This document shows, piece by piece, positions 23,845-37,976 of a stretch of 64,000 bases of DNA (position 1 is its first letter; every line of letters starts with the position of its first letter). The notes under the pieces were generated by a model. The model searched no databases. It was not told where the DNA came from and saw nothing but the letters and a program-made list of their open reading frames with translations. Origin of the DNA: Terribacillus sp. DMT04 (GTDB taxonomy: Bacteria; Bacillota; Bacilli; Bacillales; Amphibacillaceae); contig NZ_CP077639.1 in NCBI RefSeq assembly GCF_019056395.1, positions 3,226,001-3,290,000 of the forward strand, read 5' to 3'. A program made the position numbers and the translations under genes.

Positions 23845-25053
23845 GTGAAGCAATTACTTAAAAACAAACAATTCGTCTTCGTTCTGCAATCGGAGTTATT
23901 TTCTGTTCTAAGTTTTTCTATGTTTATGATTACTATCTCCTGGTATGTTGTAGATGTGCTGCATCATCCGCAATATCTAGGGTTAATAATGGCTGCTGCT
24001 TCCATCCCGAGAATGTTCACGATGCTTATCGGCGGCGTGCTCGCTGATCGTATACAAAAATCCAAAATACTTTTTGGCACTCGACTGATTCACGGGCTCT
24101 TAATTGGAATCTTGCTAGTTGGACATTCTCAAGATGCACTTTCTATTTGGTTATTGCTAATTGTTTCTTTCTTTATCGGATGTTTTGATGGGTTATTTTT
24201 CCCTGCTCTTTCATCCTTAGTTACGACCATTGTGTCTCAGAAGCAACTGCAGTCTGCCAATACACTTATTCACAGTTCACAAGAGCTGTTCTTTCTAATT
24301 GGACCAATTGCCGCAGGAGCTATCTTGCATTATTTCAGTTTCAGCGCTACCTTTACTGTTAGTATTGTCGCTGCAATAATCAGTGCGTGTTTTGTTTATC
24401 CAGGATTTATTAAGGATAAAAAGCCGGAAAAACCAGAAGTAAAAGTTACCTTTATGACAGAACTCAAAGAAGGCTATCGTTACTTACGGTCTTCCTCAAT
24501 CTATATCTCTGCTATTAGTATTATCATCATTGTAAATTTCTTTGTGTTCGGCCCAATGTTCCTTAGCCTGCCTATTCTGGCAGAACAACTCGGGGGCAAT
24601 GCGCTTGATCTTAGCTTTTTAGAGGCTGGTTTTTCGGTTGGCTCTTTATCAGCTACGGCCTTGCTGCTTTTCATTTCATTTAGGAAGAACCGCGGGAAAA
24701 TGGTGCTCGTATTCCTCCTTGCTAGTGTCCTATCGCTTGGATTATTCAGTCAAATCCCTAGTTTAGGCTGGTTAATTCCCGTCGCAGCTCTGATTGGCTT
24801 CTTTGGCTTCTTCACTTATATTCCAACGGATGTCATCATTCAAGAAAAAACGGACCCAGCCATGATGGGAAGAGTCATGAGTATTGTATTTTTAGCTTCT
24901 ACTGCCTTTGATCCCATCTCACAGACTTTATTCAGTTCTCTGATGACCCTTGGGTTCTCCGCTCGTTTCTTACTAGCTGTATTCGCTAGCAGCGGGCTAA
25001 TTCTAGCAATCGTCGTGTTTGCAAAAGCAAAAAAATGGCGTAATATGCAATAA
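23845..25053 (+). CDS. MFS transporter, drug-efflux type
   Basis: A 402-residue major facilitator with 12 hydrophobic segments, like the MFS_3/enterobactin-exporter-like exporters of Bacilli. The A-motif region between helices 2 and 3 reads GGVLADRIQKSK. GTG 23845 (VKQLLKNKQF) is preferred because AGAGG lies eight bases upstream; another GTG is at 23836. The MarR gene follows after 24 bases on the same strand, so the regulator probably controls its own exporter. The substrate is unknown. Confidence 0.88.
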   Translation: MKQLLKNKQFVFVLQSELFSVLSFSMFMITISWYVVDVLHHPQYLGLIMAAASIPRMFTMLIGGVLADRIQKSKILFGTRLIHGLLIGILLVGHSQDALSIWLLLIVSFFIGCFDGLFFPALSSLVTTIVSQKQLQSANTLIHSSQELFFLIGPIAAGAILHYFSFSATFTVSIVAAIISACFVYPGFIKDKKPEKPEVKVTFMTELKEGYRYLRSSSIYISAISIIIIVNFFVFGPMFLSLPILAEQLGGNALDLSFLEAGFSVGSLSATALLLFISFRKNRGKMVLVFLLASVLSLGLFSQIPSLGWLIPVAALIGFFGFFTYIPTDVIIQEKTDPAMMGRVMSIVFLASTAFDPISQTLFSSLMTLGFSARFLLAVFASSGLILAIVVFAKAKKWRNMQ

Positions 25054-25077
25054 AGAAGCCATTAACGGAAGGAAACG

Positions 25078-25527
25078 ATGTACGTGAACAATTCCTATAA
25101 AGAAATTATTCGAAAAATGAATGAAGCGTATGAAGAGTTCGGTATTCTTATCTCAAGAGAAACTAGTAAATTAGATGATCTAAATCTGACTGTTCAACAA
25201 GAGTTCATTCTTTCTTATATTTCTAAAAATGAGCAGATTACAGCCAACGATATCGCGGCGGTATTCGACATTTCTAAAAGTGCGGTTAGTCAAGTGCTAT
25301 CTAAATTAGAAAAACGAGAAATGATTACCAAGAAAGCAAACCCTTCAAACAAACGAGAGTATTTCCTAGCCCTTGGTGTTAATGGTCATAAATATATGGA
25401 AAGTCTGCTGCAGCTGGATGACATACTAATCGACAAGTATTATTCAAAGATTGAGATAGAAGCATTACAGCAAATGACGGAAACCATGCTTCGAATAAAT
25501 GAAGTGATCCGTGAACAAAAAAAGTAG
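25078..25527 (+). CDS. MarR-family transcriptional regulator
   Basis: A 149-residue winged-helix regulator. The recognition helix is in ITANDIAAVFDISKSAVSQVL and the wing in KKANPSNKREYFLALG. GGAAGG precedes the ATG at 25078. Its position directly after an MFS exporter suggests a drug- or metabolite-responsive repressor of that operon. No sharp palindrome was identified before the MFS gene. Confidence 0.88.
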   Translation: MYVNNSYKEIIRKMNEAYEEFGILISRETSKLDDLNLTVQQEFILSYISKNEQITANDIAAVFDISKSAVSQVLSKLEKREMITKKANPSNKREYFLALGVNGHKYMESLLQLDDILIDKYYSKIEIEALQQMTETMLRINEVIREQKK

Positions 25528-25562
25528 AGGAGCTGCCAAATTAAATTGGCTACTCCTCTTTC
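25526..25562. terminator. Bidirectional terminator
   Basis: AGAGGAGCTGCCAA (25526-25539) pairs with TTGGCTACTCCTCT (25546-25559) at 12 of 14 positions, between two convergent genes. Confidence 0.75.
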
Positions 25563-25564
25563 TT

Positions 25565-30148
<4,584 letters not shown>

Positions 30149-30215
30149 TTATGCACAATTTCATATATACGGAACGGTTATAGATTGCTATTTTCCTAAA
30201 AAGACAAGACAAAAA

Positions 30216-30550
30216 AGCCCGGGACAAAACAAGATTAATTCATCCGAAAAGCGAACGATTACTAGATTGTTACCTATTTAATGCAGCCAGCTGACAGCTG
30301 CTTTCTCTCCAACTCTAGAAGTTATCGTCGGACAAGAAGTAGGGACCGACAAGAAAATCGCTTCTTATTTTCGAGGAGTCTGCGTATTCTGCCTACACTA
30401 GTGAAGGTTACCCATAACAAAAATCAGCGTAGTGTATTTCCGAAGCGATGCTCTCATCTAAATATCCAAGGCAAAAAATCCAAGCAACGCTGCGATTAAT
30501 TGCAGTATTGTTTGGATTTTTATATAGCTTAAACAGTTATGTCTCAGCCT
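30216..30550. repeat. MITE-like element with ends resembling the IS at 53.4 kb
   Basis: AGCCCGGGACAAAAC (30216-30230) and the complement of 30536-30550 (AGGCTGAGACATAAC) form imperfect inverted ends (11/15). They resemble the ends of the IS1182-type element (GAGACTGGGACAAAAC). The 335 bases have no ORF but several nested hairpins (for example ATCGCTTC near 30357 with GAAGCGAT near 30440). This covers most of the 450-base gene-free gap here, which also holds the kdp terminator. Confidence 0.4.
30473..30521 (-). terminator. Terminator of the kdp operon
   Basis: AAATCCAAGCAACGCTGC pairs imperfectly with GCAGTATTGTTTGGATTT around GATTAATT; a T6 run follows on the minus strand, 40 bases after the kdpD stop. 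Confidence 0.7.
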
Positions 30551-30561
30551 CTATATGTTCG

Positions 30562-31665
30562 TTACCTGTTTAACTGCTGGTCTGCAACAACATGCACATC
30601 AATGTTACGCGTCTGCCGCATAATCGTATTCACAATGGACCCTTTCCAAATTTCCTCCCACCTCGTCCGAGCTGATTGTCCAAGCAATACCTGTGTAATG
30701 TAGTATTTTTTTGCTTCTGCTACTATTGCATGCGCCACACGCTTGTTGGTTATTTTTAATAAAAAATGCGCGTTAAACTTTGCACAAAGTCCGCGTATAT
30801 ATGTGATTTTCTCTTCATCTGTCTCTTTACTGCAGCTTATATGCAATACATAGAGTTCGGCTCTTAAACGATTTGCCATTCTGTATCCGCGTCGTACGAG
30901 CCTCTCTGCTGTATTCAGATGCTGTACACAAATTAGAATCTTTTCATGCACGCCTATTGGACCTTTAAAGTCTGCCCCGCTCTGGCGTTCTAGTTTCTCA
31001 TCTACCTCATCAGCTATTTCCCGAAGCGCCAGCTCACGCAGTGCTGAAAGATTTGTCAGCTTAAAATAATGCAGCAAACTCTTTTCAATACGCTCGGCCG
31101 GATAAATTTTTCCCTCTCTCAATCGTTTTTGTAATGTTTCTGGTGTTGTATCAATCAGTTGGATTTCGTCTGCTGTCTGAATAAATAAATCCGGTACACG
31201 TTCATTCACCCGGACATTCGTAATGTTTTGTACGATATCGTATACGCTTTCCAGATGCTGAATATTAACTGCAGCAAGCACATCGATGCCTGCATCCAAA
31301 AGCTCCGTTACATCTTGATAACGTTTGGCATGTTTACTGCCAGGAATGTTCGTATGTGCCAATTCGTCAATCAGAACCACTTTCGGCTGACGCAATAAGA
31401 TTGCGTCTACATGTAATTCTTGATAGGAGCGTCCCTTGTAATGAACTGTCTGTAATGCAACTTGCTCCAGTCCTGACAATTGGGCTTCCGTTTCCATTCT
31501 CCCGTGTGTCTCAATTAAACCAATCACAACATCTACATTTTCTTCCAGCATTTGCTTTGCATCAATCAGCATCTTATACGTCTTTCCAACGCCAGGTGCA
31601 GCGCCTATATATAACGTCAAACGCCCTCTCTTTGAATTGGATACCGCCTCTTCATTTATCTTCAT
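30562..31665 (-). CDS. kdpD: Short KdpD: sensor domain without histidine kinase
   Basis: A 367-residue protein equal to the N-terminal cytoplasmic part of KdpD. It has the KdpD domain with Walker A GAAPGVGKT (22-30) and IDELAHTN, then a universal-stress-protein-like domain (about 240-365). The transmembrane, GAF and kinase parts of full KdpD (about 900 residues) are absent, and no kdpE follows. Short KdpDs occur in other Bacillaceae kdp operons; the USP domain of KdpD is known to bind c-di-AMP in Staphylococcus. Its start overlaps the kdpC stop (ATGA). With a c-di-AMP riboswitch at the head of the operon, a nucleotide-sensing role is plausible. Confidence 0.9.
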   Translation of the reverse strand: MKINEEAVSNSKRGRLTLYIGAAPGVGKTYKMLIDAKQMLEENVDVVIGLIETHGRMETEAQLSGLEQVALQTVHYKGRSYQELHVDAILLRQPKVVLIDELAHTNIPGSKHAKRYQDVTELLDAGIDVLAAVNIQHLESVYDIVQNITNVRVNERVPDLFIQTADEIQLIDTTPETLQKRLREGKIYPAERIEKSLLHYFKLTNLSALRELALREIADEVDEKLERQSGADFKGPIGVHEKILICVQHLNTAERLVRRGYRMANRLRAELYVLHISCSKETDEEKITYIRGLCAKFNAHFLLKITNKRVAHAIVAEAKKYYITQVLLGQSARTRWEEIWKGSIVNTIMRQTRNIDVHVVADQQLNR

Positions 31666-32234
31666 CGCGCCGCTTCTATATCCATATTTAACTGCAAGAC
31701 ATTTACTGCCGGAGAACCTACCAGCTCTTCCATTGTCGTTGTCCGATTTTGTTCAATTAAATGGTATAGTTCTTTGTGGGTAATACCGCTGGCTTCCGCG
31801 ATACGCGGCACCTGATATATCGCTGCTTCGACAGATATGTGCGGATCTAATCCAGATGCTGAATTTGTAATTAAATCAGCAGGAACTGATTCTCCATCAG
31901 GATTTAATAGCTGCTGTTCTTGGTTTGCTTCCGCTGTTCTTGCTGCTAGTTCTGGATTCGACGGGGCATAGTTTGGGCTTCCAGAACCGGATGCATCATA
32001 TGCGATACTGGAAATCCTTCCGTGAAATAAGCCCTCGTCAGAGAAGGACTGCCCAATCAACGAAGAACCTATAACTCTCCCATTCTCATCTTCTATCAGA
32101 CTTCCATTTGCTTGGTGAGGGAAAAACAACATACCGATTCCCGTAACTAGCAAAGGATAAATCACAGCACAAACAACCAAGCATACGGCACTTAATCTTA
32201 GGACAGGCAGAAGCTGGTTCATATGGTTAGTCAT
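31662..32234 (-). CDS. kdpC: Potassium-transporting ATPase subunit C
   Basis: A 190-residue subunit with one N-terminal membrane helix (VCLVVCAVIYPLLVTGIG) and an extracytoplasmic domain. Family landmarks are IGQSFSDEGLFHGR, SGSGSPNYAPSNPEL and DLITNSASGLDPHIS. KdpC stabilises KdpB in the high-affinity K+ pump. It lies 11 bases after kdpB and overlaps kdpD by four. Confidence 0.95.
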   Translation of the reverse strand: MTNHMNQLLPVLRLSAVCLVVCAVIYPLLVTGIGMLFFPHQANGSLIEDENGRVIGSSLIGQSFSDEGLFHGRISSIAYDASGSGSPNYAPSNPELAARTAEANQEQQLLNPDGESVPADLITNSASGLDPHISVEAAIYQVPRIAEASGITHKELYHLIEQNRTTTMEELVGSPAVNVLQLNMDIEAAR

Positions 32235-32245
32235 ATTGTCTCCTC

Positions 32246-34306
32246 CTAAAGAAACGAACTCAATATTAAATCAATCACTTTAATTCCGAGAAACGGTATC
32301 AATACGCCGCCCAAACCATAAATAAACAAATTCTTACGCAGCAGCTTGTCAGCAGAGACAGGTTTGTATGCAACACCCTTGATCGCGAGTGGAACTAGTG
32401 CAGGTATGATCAGGCCATTGAATAACAAAGCCGATAAGATTGCTGAAGCAGGTGATTCCAGCTGCATAATATTTAAAGCGTTCATTTCCGGGATAGCTAA
32501 CATAAACAGTGCGGGAATAATTGCAAAGTATTTTGCTAAGTCATTAGCAATACTAAAAGTTGTTAATGCACCTCGCGTCATTAACAGCTGCTTCCCAATG
32601 GCAACAACTTCTATCATTTTCGTTGGATCTGAATCTAAGTCGATCATATTTGCCGCTTCCTTAGCTGCAGTTGTCCCACTATTCATCGCAATTCCAACAT
32701 CGGCCTGAGCTAATGCTGGTGCATCATTTGTTCCGTCCCCTGTCATAGCCACCAGCTTCCCTTGTGCCTGTTCCCTCTTAATTACTTCAATCTTATCTTC
32801 TGGCGTACTCTCTGCAATATAGTCATCGACACCTGCTTCTTTTGCAATTGTGGCTGCAGTGAGGGGATTGTCACCCGTACACATAACCGTTTTAATACCC
32901 ATCTGCCGCAGTTCATCGAAGCGTTCACGCATGCCAGGCTTAACAGTATCTTTCAAATATATTAACCCTAGCAGTTCTGTATCCACCGCAACTGCTAATG
33001 GAGTACCGCCTTCTTTGGCAATGCTTTCTGCTTTATCTTTCAAATCGGCCGGTACACTTCCACCTCGTTCTGTTACCCAAGTCTGCACAGCAGCAACTGC
33101 CCCTTTGCGATAACTGCCCCCTTCTGCCAAATCTATTCCGCTCATCTTAGTTTCAGCTTGGAAAGGAACAAATGTGGCTGCATCCCATCCTCTCTCTTCT
33201 ATTGTTACACCCCTTGCATTCGCTAAACTGATGACAGAGCGCCCCTCCGGTGTCTCATCTTTCCAGGAAGTAATGACAGAAGCTTGCATTAAGCTGTACG
33301 CAGAGACTGATTGTAATGGAATGAAAGCTGCTGCCATCCGATTTCCAAAAGTGATCGTCCCGGTTTTATCCAAAATGATCGTATCAATATCTCCCGCTGC
33401 TTCCACTGCACGGCCAGACTTCGCAAGTACGTTAAAACGCGTGACTCGATCCATCCCTGCGATTCCGATTGCACTGAGCAGACCGCCAATAGTAGTTGGA
33501 ATTAAACAAACCAGCAGTGCAACAAGCATTCCTGTATCCAGCGCAAAGCCAATATAATTTGTAAAGAACGGCAACGTAATAACAACGAACATAAAAATGA
33601 TAGTCAAACTGATCAATACAGTATTTAATGCAATTTCATTCGGTGTCTTCTTTCGATCCGCACCTTCCACGAGTGCAATCATACGATCTAAGAAGCTCTC
33701 TCCCGGCTGGCTCGTTATCTCAATAGTCAGCTCGTCGCTTATAATTGTCGTACCGCCTGTAACAGAGTTAAAATCGCCTCCTGCTTCCTTCAAAACAGGT
33801 GCTGATTCTCCTGTGATAGCTGATTCATCGACACTTGCAATACCGGCTATTATGGTACCGTCCCCAGGAATTACTTCTCCTTCTTTGACACGTACTATAT
33901 CACCTTTCCGTAAAGCAGCAGAAGCTATCATCACTTCTTTTCCACGCGATACACGCCTTGCCTGCGTTTCCTGTTTTGTGTGCTTCAACGTGTCTGCTTG
34001 GGCTTTTCCTCTTCCTTCTGCTACTGATTCCGCTGCATTTGCAAATAACACTGTTAGAAGGAGAATGAACGAAACACTCCAATAAAATGAACTGCTCATC
34101 GTTCTTGATGGATTATCAGGTAAAATCGCCAGCAGCACTGTGATAATAAATCCAAGCTCTACAATGAAAAGGATTGGATTTTTCACCATATAAACAGGGT
34201 TGAGCTTTACTACTGCTCCTACAAAAGCATTCTTTATCATGTTCTTTGTGAATAAACGGGTAGGAGAAGTGCTTTCCTCCCTAGCAGCTTGCATTGTCAT
34301 TATCAT
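32246..34306 (-). CDS. kdpB: Potassium-transporting P-type ATPase subunit B
   Basis: A 686-residue P-type ATPase, the catalytic subunit of KdpFABC. The phosphorylated Asp313 is in DKTGT (313-317), TGES is at 165-168, and the hinge [16 protein letters not shown] follows in the P domain. TAGGAGAGTGA precedes the ATG at 34306. It is eight bases after kdpA. ATP hydrolysis here drives K+ uptake through KdpA when external K+ is low. Confidence 0.97.
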   Translation of the reverse strand: MIMTMQAAREESTSPTRLFTKNMIKNAFVGAVVKLNPVYMVKNPILFIVELGFIITVLLAILPDNPSRTMSSSFYWSVSFILLLTVLFANAAESVAEGRGKAQADTLKHTKQETQARRVSRGKEVMIASAALRKGDIVRVKEGEVIPGDGTIIAGIASVDESAITGESAPVLKEAGGDFNSVTGGTTIISDELTIEITSQPGESFLDRMIALVEGADRKKTPNEIALNTVLISLTIIFMFVVITLPFFTNYIGFALDTGMLVALLVCLIPTTIGGLLSAIGIAGMDRVTRFNVLAKSGRAVEAAGDIDTIILDKTGTITFGNRMAAAFIPLQSVSAYSLMQASVITSWKDETPEGRSVISLANARGVTIEERGWDAATFVPFQAETKMSGIDLAEGGSYRKGAVAAVQTWVTERGGSVPADLKDKAESIAKEGGTPLAVAVDTELLGLIYLKDTVKPGMRERFDELRQMGIKTVMCTGDNPLTAATIAKEAGVDDYIAESTPEDKIEVIKREQAQGKLVAMTGDGTNDAPALAQADVGIAMNSGTTAAKEAANMIDLDSDPTKMIEVVAIGKQLLMTRGALTTFSIANDLAKYFAIIPALFMLAIPEMNALNIMQLESPASAILSALLFNGLIIPALVPLAIKGVAYKPVSADKLLRKNLFIYGLGGVLIPFLGIKVIDLILSSFL

Positions 34307-34314
34307 TCACTCTC

Positions 34315-35961
34315 CTATAAAGTTACGTATTCTGCTATTGGTCCTAAAACAAGAACAGGCAGGAATGTTAGTGCACCCACTAGAAAGAAAGTGCCGACTA
34401 AAAGACTTGCAAACAATGGCTGGTCAGTTCGCAAGCTGCCGATGCTTTCTCGAACTGCTGGTTTGCCAGCGAGGGACGCAGCCACTGCTAGTAATAAAAT
34501 GATAGATAAATAGCGTCCCAAAAACATTACAACTCCTGTTAAGATGTTCCAGAATACCGTTGCATCTCCGAGTCCTTCAAAACCAGATCCATTATTTGCA
34601 GCAGATGACGTAATCTCATACAAAACCTGCGTCAGGCCGTGATATCCAGGATTTGATATAGCTCCATTACCTGCTGGAAGATAAATAGCCAGTGCAGTAC
34701 CAATCAAAATAAGTACTGGCTGGATCAGCAGTGCAGCCGCCAGCAGCTTCATTTCTTTACCCTCCAGTTTCTTACCCAGAAGTGCAGGTGTACGGCCCAC
34801 CATTAAACCAGCAAGGAAAACCGCAATCATTACATACAGCATGACATTCATAAACCCTGCCCCAACACCGCCAAAGACTGTATTCAACAGCATATTCCCA
34901 AGTGCCAGCATGCCTGTAATTGGGCTTAATGTATCATGCATCGTGTTGACTGCCCCCGTCTCCGTCGCAGTTGTAATCACCGCGTACATCACACTGCCGA
35001 TTACTCCGAAACGAGTTTCTTTCCCTTCCATGACAGCTTGTTGGATTAGCGGATTTACTTGAATTTCTGTAATTAAGCTTGCTATTCCCATGATGAAGAA
35101 TACAACCGTCATAGCCCAAAAGAGCATGGCACCTTGCTTTGGCTTATTAATCATTTTTCCATATGTGAATGGAAGCGATGCTGGCAGAAGCAGCATCAGC
35201 CAATACTGCAGCATATTTGTATAAGCATTTGGATTCTCAAAAGGATGCGCAGAGTTAACTCCGAAAAATCCACCGCCATTGTTGCCCAGCTCTTTTATAA
35301 CTAGAAAAGAACTAACAGGTCCGCGAAGAATAGTTTGTTCTGCTCCATTTAGACCCGTCGCATGTACAACTGCTGAAAATGTCTGCGGCACACCGAGAGC
35401 GATAAATATTACAGCCATCACGAAAGCTAAAGGTACAAATAATCGTGTAAGCGAACGCAAAAATGTCTCATAAAAATTTCCGATTGGTTTGCCGCCAAGC
35501 AGCCGGATAAAACCGATTGCACTAGACAATGCAGTAGCCGGAGCAATAAACATCATGAACAAAACAGCTGCTGTTTGAGAAAAGAGTGATAGTCCAGATT
35601 CTCCGCTATAGTGCTGCAAATCGGTATTTGTCATAAAGCTCACTGCTGTATTAAATGCTAGCGCCGGATCCATTCCTGCTATATGTAATGGATTTAATGG
35701 CAGCACACCTTGAAAACGGAAGATAGCATAAACAAACAACAAAATCACAAAATTTAACAGCAGCATGGCAGTTAAAAACTGCTTCCAGTTTTGCTGTTCT
35801 TTCCTCAAACCAGCTAATCGGTATAAGAAATTTTCAACTGGAAGAAATATTCTATCCATTCGAGAATCCGAAAATGCAGCAGCCATGTACAAACCCATTG
35901 GCTTTAACGTACATCCAATCAAGATTAGGATTACAGCCAAGACAAGCAGTGAAACCATCAT
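34315..35961 (-). CDS. kdpA: Potassium-transporting ATPase subunit A
   Basis: A 548-residue K+-selecting subunit with about ten membrane helices, related to the Trk/Ktr channel family. Selectivity-filter-like loops are present: TNTDLQHYSGE, GNNGGGFFGVNSAHPFENP, and TETGAVNTMHDTLSP. GAAGGAAGG lies upstream of ATG 35961. It follows kdpF by 18 bases. Confidence 0.96.
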   Translation of the reverse strand: MMVSLLVLAVILILIGCTLKPMGLYMAAAFSDSRMDRIFLPVENFLYRLAGLRKEQQNWKQFLTAMLLLNFVILLFVYAIFRFQGVLPLNPLHIAGMDPALAFNTAVSFMTNTDLQHYSGESGLSLFSQTAAVLFMMFIAPATALSSAIGFIRLLGGKPIGNFYETFLRSLTRLFVPLAFVMAVIFIALGVPQTFSAVVHATGLNGAEQTILRGPVSSFLVIKELGNNGGGFFGVNSAHPFENPNAYTNMLQYWLMLLLPASLPFTYGKMINKPKQGAMLFWAMTVVFFIMGIASLITEIQVNPLIQQAVMEGKETRFGVIGSVMYAVITTATETGAVNTMHDTLSPITGMLALGNMLLNTVFGGVGAGFMNVMLYVMIAVFLAGLMVGRTPALLGKKLEGKEMKLLAAALLIQPVLILIGTALAIYLPAGNGAISNPGYHGLTQVLYEITSSAANNGSGFEGLGDATVFWNILTGVVMFLGRYLSIILLLAVAASLAGKPAVRESIGSLRTDQPLFASLLVGTFFLVGALTFLPVLVLGPIAEYVTL

Positions 35962-35979
35962 CTAGAAGACCTTCCTTCT

Positions 35980-36066
35980 TTAAAATTTTTCAGGATGGAA
36001 CAAAGCATAAACAAGATAAAGAATGACAGCAGCACCAATAACAAGCAATCCCGCTTGCACCATCAT
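35980..36066 (-). CDS. kdpF: KdpF small subunit
   Basis: A 28-residue single-helix peptide (MMVQAGLLVIGAAVILYLVYALF, then HPEKF), with the diagnostic YLVYAL..PEKF ending of KdpF, which stabilises the KdpABC complex in the membrane. GGGAGGA precedes the ATG at 36066. It is too short for usual gene finders. The start codon overlaps the stop of another tiny gene upstream. Confidence 0.9.
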   Translation of the reverse strand: MMVQAGLLVIGAAVILYLVYALFHPEKF

Positions 36067-36164
36067 CGTGTTCCTCCCTTCTCAATTAATTGGACTGCAG
36101 CCCTAAGCAATACTGATAATCCAGCAAATAAAAGCGTAATTAAACTAATCATTATAAGATCCAT
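36063..36164 (-). CDS. 33-residue membrane peptide heading the kdp operon
   Basis: ATG at 36164 is preceded by AAAGGAGATAACC, a strong site. The peptide is a hydrophobic helix (MDLIMISLITLLFAGLSVLL) with the amphipathic tail RAAVQLIEKGGTR. Its TGA overlaps the kdpF ATG, so translation is coupled. It is not KdpF, which follows. By position it is a candidate extra small subunit or regulator of the Kdp pump; I know of no name for it. Confidence 0.7.
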   Translation of the reverse strand: MDLIMISLITLLFAGLSVLLRAAVQLIEKGGTR

Positions 36165-36207
36165 GGTTATCTCCTTTCTCCTTTTGATCTACACCCTAAA
36201 AAAGTAC

Positions 36208-36250
36208 ATAAAAAAGAAGTCACAGAAGAGGGCCCTCTTCTGTGACTTCT
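36208..36250 (-). terminator. Riboswitch-controlled terminator of the kdp operon
   Basis: Near-perfect 18-bp stem (AGAAGTCACAGAAGAGGG and its complement, 36215-36250) with a T run on the minus strand. It lies between the riboswitch and the first kdp ORF, where premature termination would switch the operon off. Confidence 0.9.
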
Positions 36251-36287
36251 GGGCATAACAAAATAAACGTGTGCCTATCACATTTTT

Positions 36288-36427
36288 GGCTTCCTCTCGA
36301 ACGCTTGCGAAGTTAGCTGACGGATTCGGGCCAGAGAGTAGCCCTACTCATTTAGAGATTCACCCCATGTAACATATCTGTTACGGTTGGTTCCCCCGCT
36401 TCCTGTTAAAGGAATTAAGCGATTAAG
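36288..36427 (-). promoter_or_regulatory. c-di-AMP riboswitch (ydaO/yuaA class)
   Basis: Read on the minus strand the conserved ydaO elements occur in order: AACAGGAAGCGGGGGAACCAA, ATGGGGTGAAT, TAGGGCTACTC followed by GCCCGAATCCGTCAGCTAAC and CGAGAGG (each piece read separately). In this class c-di-AMP binding favours termination. c-di-AMP is high when K+ is plentiful, so the kdp operon would be expressed when K+ and c-di-AMP fall. The terminator lies directly downstream. Confidence 0.93.
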
Positions 36428-36890
36428 ATAACTATGAAGTTTTTTGTTCAATCTCTGAAGATGAACTTATTTTACGCCTGGCTTTCAGAATAGTAAAACG
36501 CTCATAAAACGGATTAAGACCAGAAACATAACCAAATAACCCCAAATAACAGAAAATAGTCGACCAAAATCAACCGCTGCTTAAATTATCGTAGTTTCTC
36601 GCTGATTTTCTTGCTCTTTCTTATTGTGATTAAAATCTAATAATTCAGTCTTTTTATCTTATTAGGTATGATCTAAACTCTGTGCATCTCCATTTTAGGT
36701 AATAACGTAGAATCGTAAATTAAATTCACCCCTCTTCCCCGGGAATGATTGGCACTGTTTTTCTCCATCTCGATACCGATCTTTTTATGGGGAAGAAACG
36801 TAGTGCAAGAAGCAAGAAGCTAGAGTCACTATCACCATAGTATGATTAGCCGGTCTTCCGTCCATACTGCTTGCTAGTGAGGTGGTAACG
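36428..36890. other. Intergenic stretch between kdp leader and glycosidase gene
   Basis: About 460 AT-rich bases that must hold the kdp promoter (minus) and the promoter of the glycoside-hydrolase-like gene (plus). TTGAAC followed by a poor -10 is seen on the minus strand near 36435-36460. No ORF, RNA motif or clear palindrome was found. Confidence 0.5.
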
Positions 36891-37940
36891 ATGGAGGCAA
36901 AACCAAATCTATTATATTCCATGCTGGATGGATATAAGCCAATCCGTAATTTACTAGGATTAGGTGATCCATGTGTAGAGAAGATTGAAGATCAGTGGTG
37001 GATGTTTTTTGGTGGTTTTCAACGCAATTTTAGAAATAACTTATTCAGTGCCAGTCTCCCAAAAGGTGAACCTCTGACAACAGAAAATAGATGGCGTATC
37101 TCAACTTATCCTGGTAAACCACATAAAGCAAAGCCATTACTGCCGCAGCCGAAAGAAGCTGCTTGGGATCGTTATGGATTGCATGAACCTTGTTATGTGG
37201 AGGGGAAAGCGGACGGAGCACCTGTCCGCCGTATCTATTACACAGGACGAAGCGCCAGCAATGTGTTGGGAAATGAATCTCCTTACAGCATAGGCTGTCT
37301 GGAATTAAGGCATGGCAGATGGTTCCGGCATCCAAATCCAGTAATGATCGGAACAGTGCGGAATGACAGTGTCCTTGCGCCAAAAGTGATTTACGATGAA
37401 GGAAAATGGAAAATGTGGTTTGCTGCAACGCCGCACGAACCAGGCAAAGGCGATATCCCAATGCATGAAGTGTATGCCGCTGAAAGTGAGAATGGCTTGG
37501 ATACCTGGTCGAAGCCGCGCTTATTTTTCACCCGAGAAGATGCCTTTACACATGCTCGGCCAAAGAAAATTAACAATACGTACTACTTGCTTGTCAGCCG
37601 CTGCGGCAATGCTTTTGGTGAAGATACGTATAAACCGCAAGATCTCTGGTTATTTAAAAGTGATAGTGCTAGCTTTACCAGAGCGGATTGGTCAGAAGCG
37701 CCAAAATTGCTGATTAAGGCTGATACGGGAGAGGATTGGTACCAAAACGGCATATTCGGCTCATGCTTATGCGTGGATGATAATGGCGAAATGGTGATCT
37801 TCTTTTCTGCTATCAACAAATCAATTTATTGGCTTAACGAAGCTGGAGCCAAACTTAAGCAAGGAAAGAAACCGCCATTCCCCGCACCATTCTATTTTAC
37901 TGTCGGTAATCTGCGGGTAAAAGATGTACAAACAAAATAA
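36891..37940 (+). CDS. Five-bladed beta-propeller glycosidase-like protein
   Basis: A 349-residue protein with the repeating blade pattern of GH43/GH130-like beta-propellers: GDPCVEKIEDQWWMFFGG, KVIYDEGKWKMWFAA, ARPKKINNTYYLLVSR, and SCLCVDDNGEMVIFFSA. No signal peptide, so probably cytoplasmic. ATG 36891 is chosen for GAGGTGG upstream; a GTG lies three codons earlier. Neighbouring genes degrade keto-deoxy sugars, so an oligosaccharide or glycoside-phosphorylase substrate is possible. Catalytic acids cannot be assigned with certainty by eye. It could also be a non-catalytic sugar-binding propeller. Confidence 0.7.
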   Translation: MEAKPNLLYSMLDGYKPIRNLLGLGDPCVEKIEDQWWMFFGGFQRNFRNNLFSASLPKGEPLTTENRWRISTYPGKPHKAKPLLPQPKEAAWDRYGLHEPCYVEGKADGAPVRRIYYTGRSASNVLGNESPYSIGCLELRHGRWFRHPNPVMIGTVRNDSVLAPKVIYDEGKWKMWFAATPHEPGKGDIPMHEVYAAESENGLDTWSKPRLFFTREDAFTHARPKKINNTYYLLVSRCGNAFGEDTYKPQDLWLFKSDSASFTRADWSEAPKLLIKADTGEDWYQNGIFGSCLCVDDNGEMVIFFSAINKSIYWLNEAGAKLKQGKKPPFPAPFYFTVGNLRVKDVQTK

Positions 37941-37976
37941 GCAGGAAGTGCTACAATCACATTTCCTGCTTTATTA
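37939..37976. terminator. Bidirectional terminator
   Basis: AAGCAGGAA (37939-37947) pairs with TTCCTGCTT (37963-37971) between convergent genes; it overlaps the stop codons. Confidence 0.7.
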
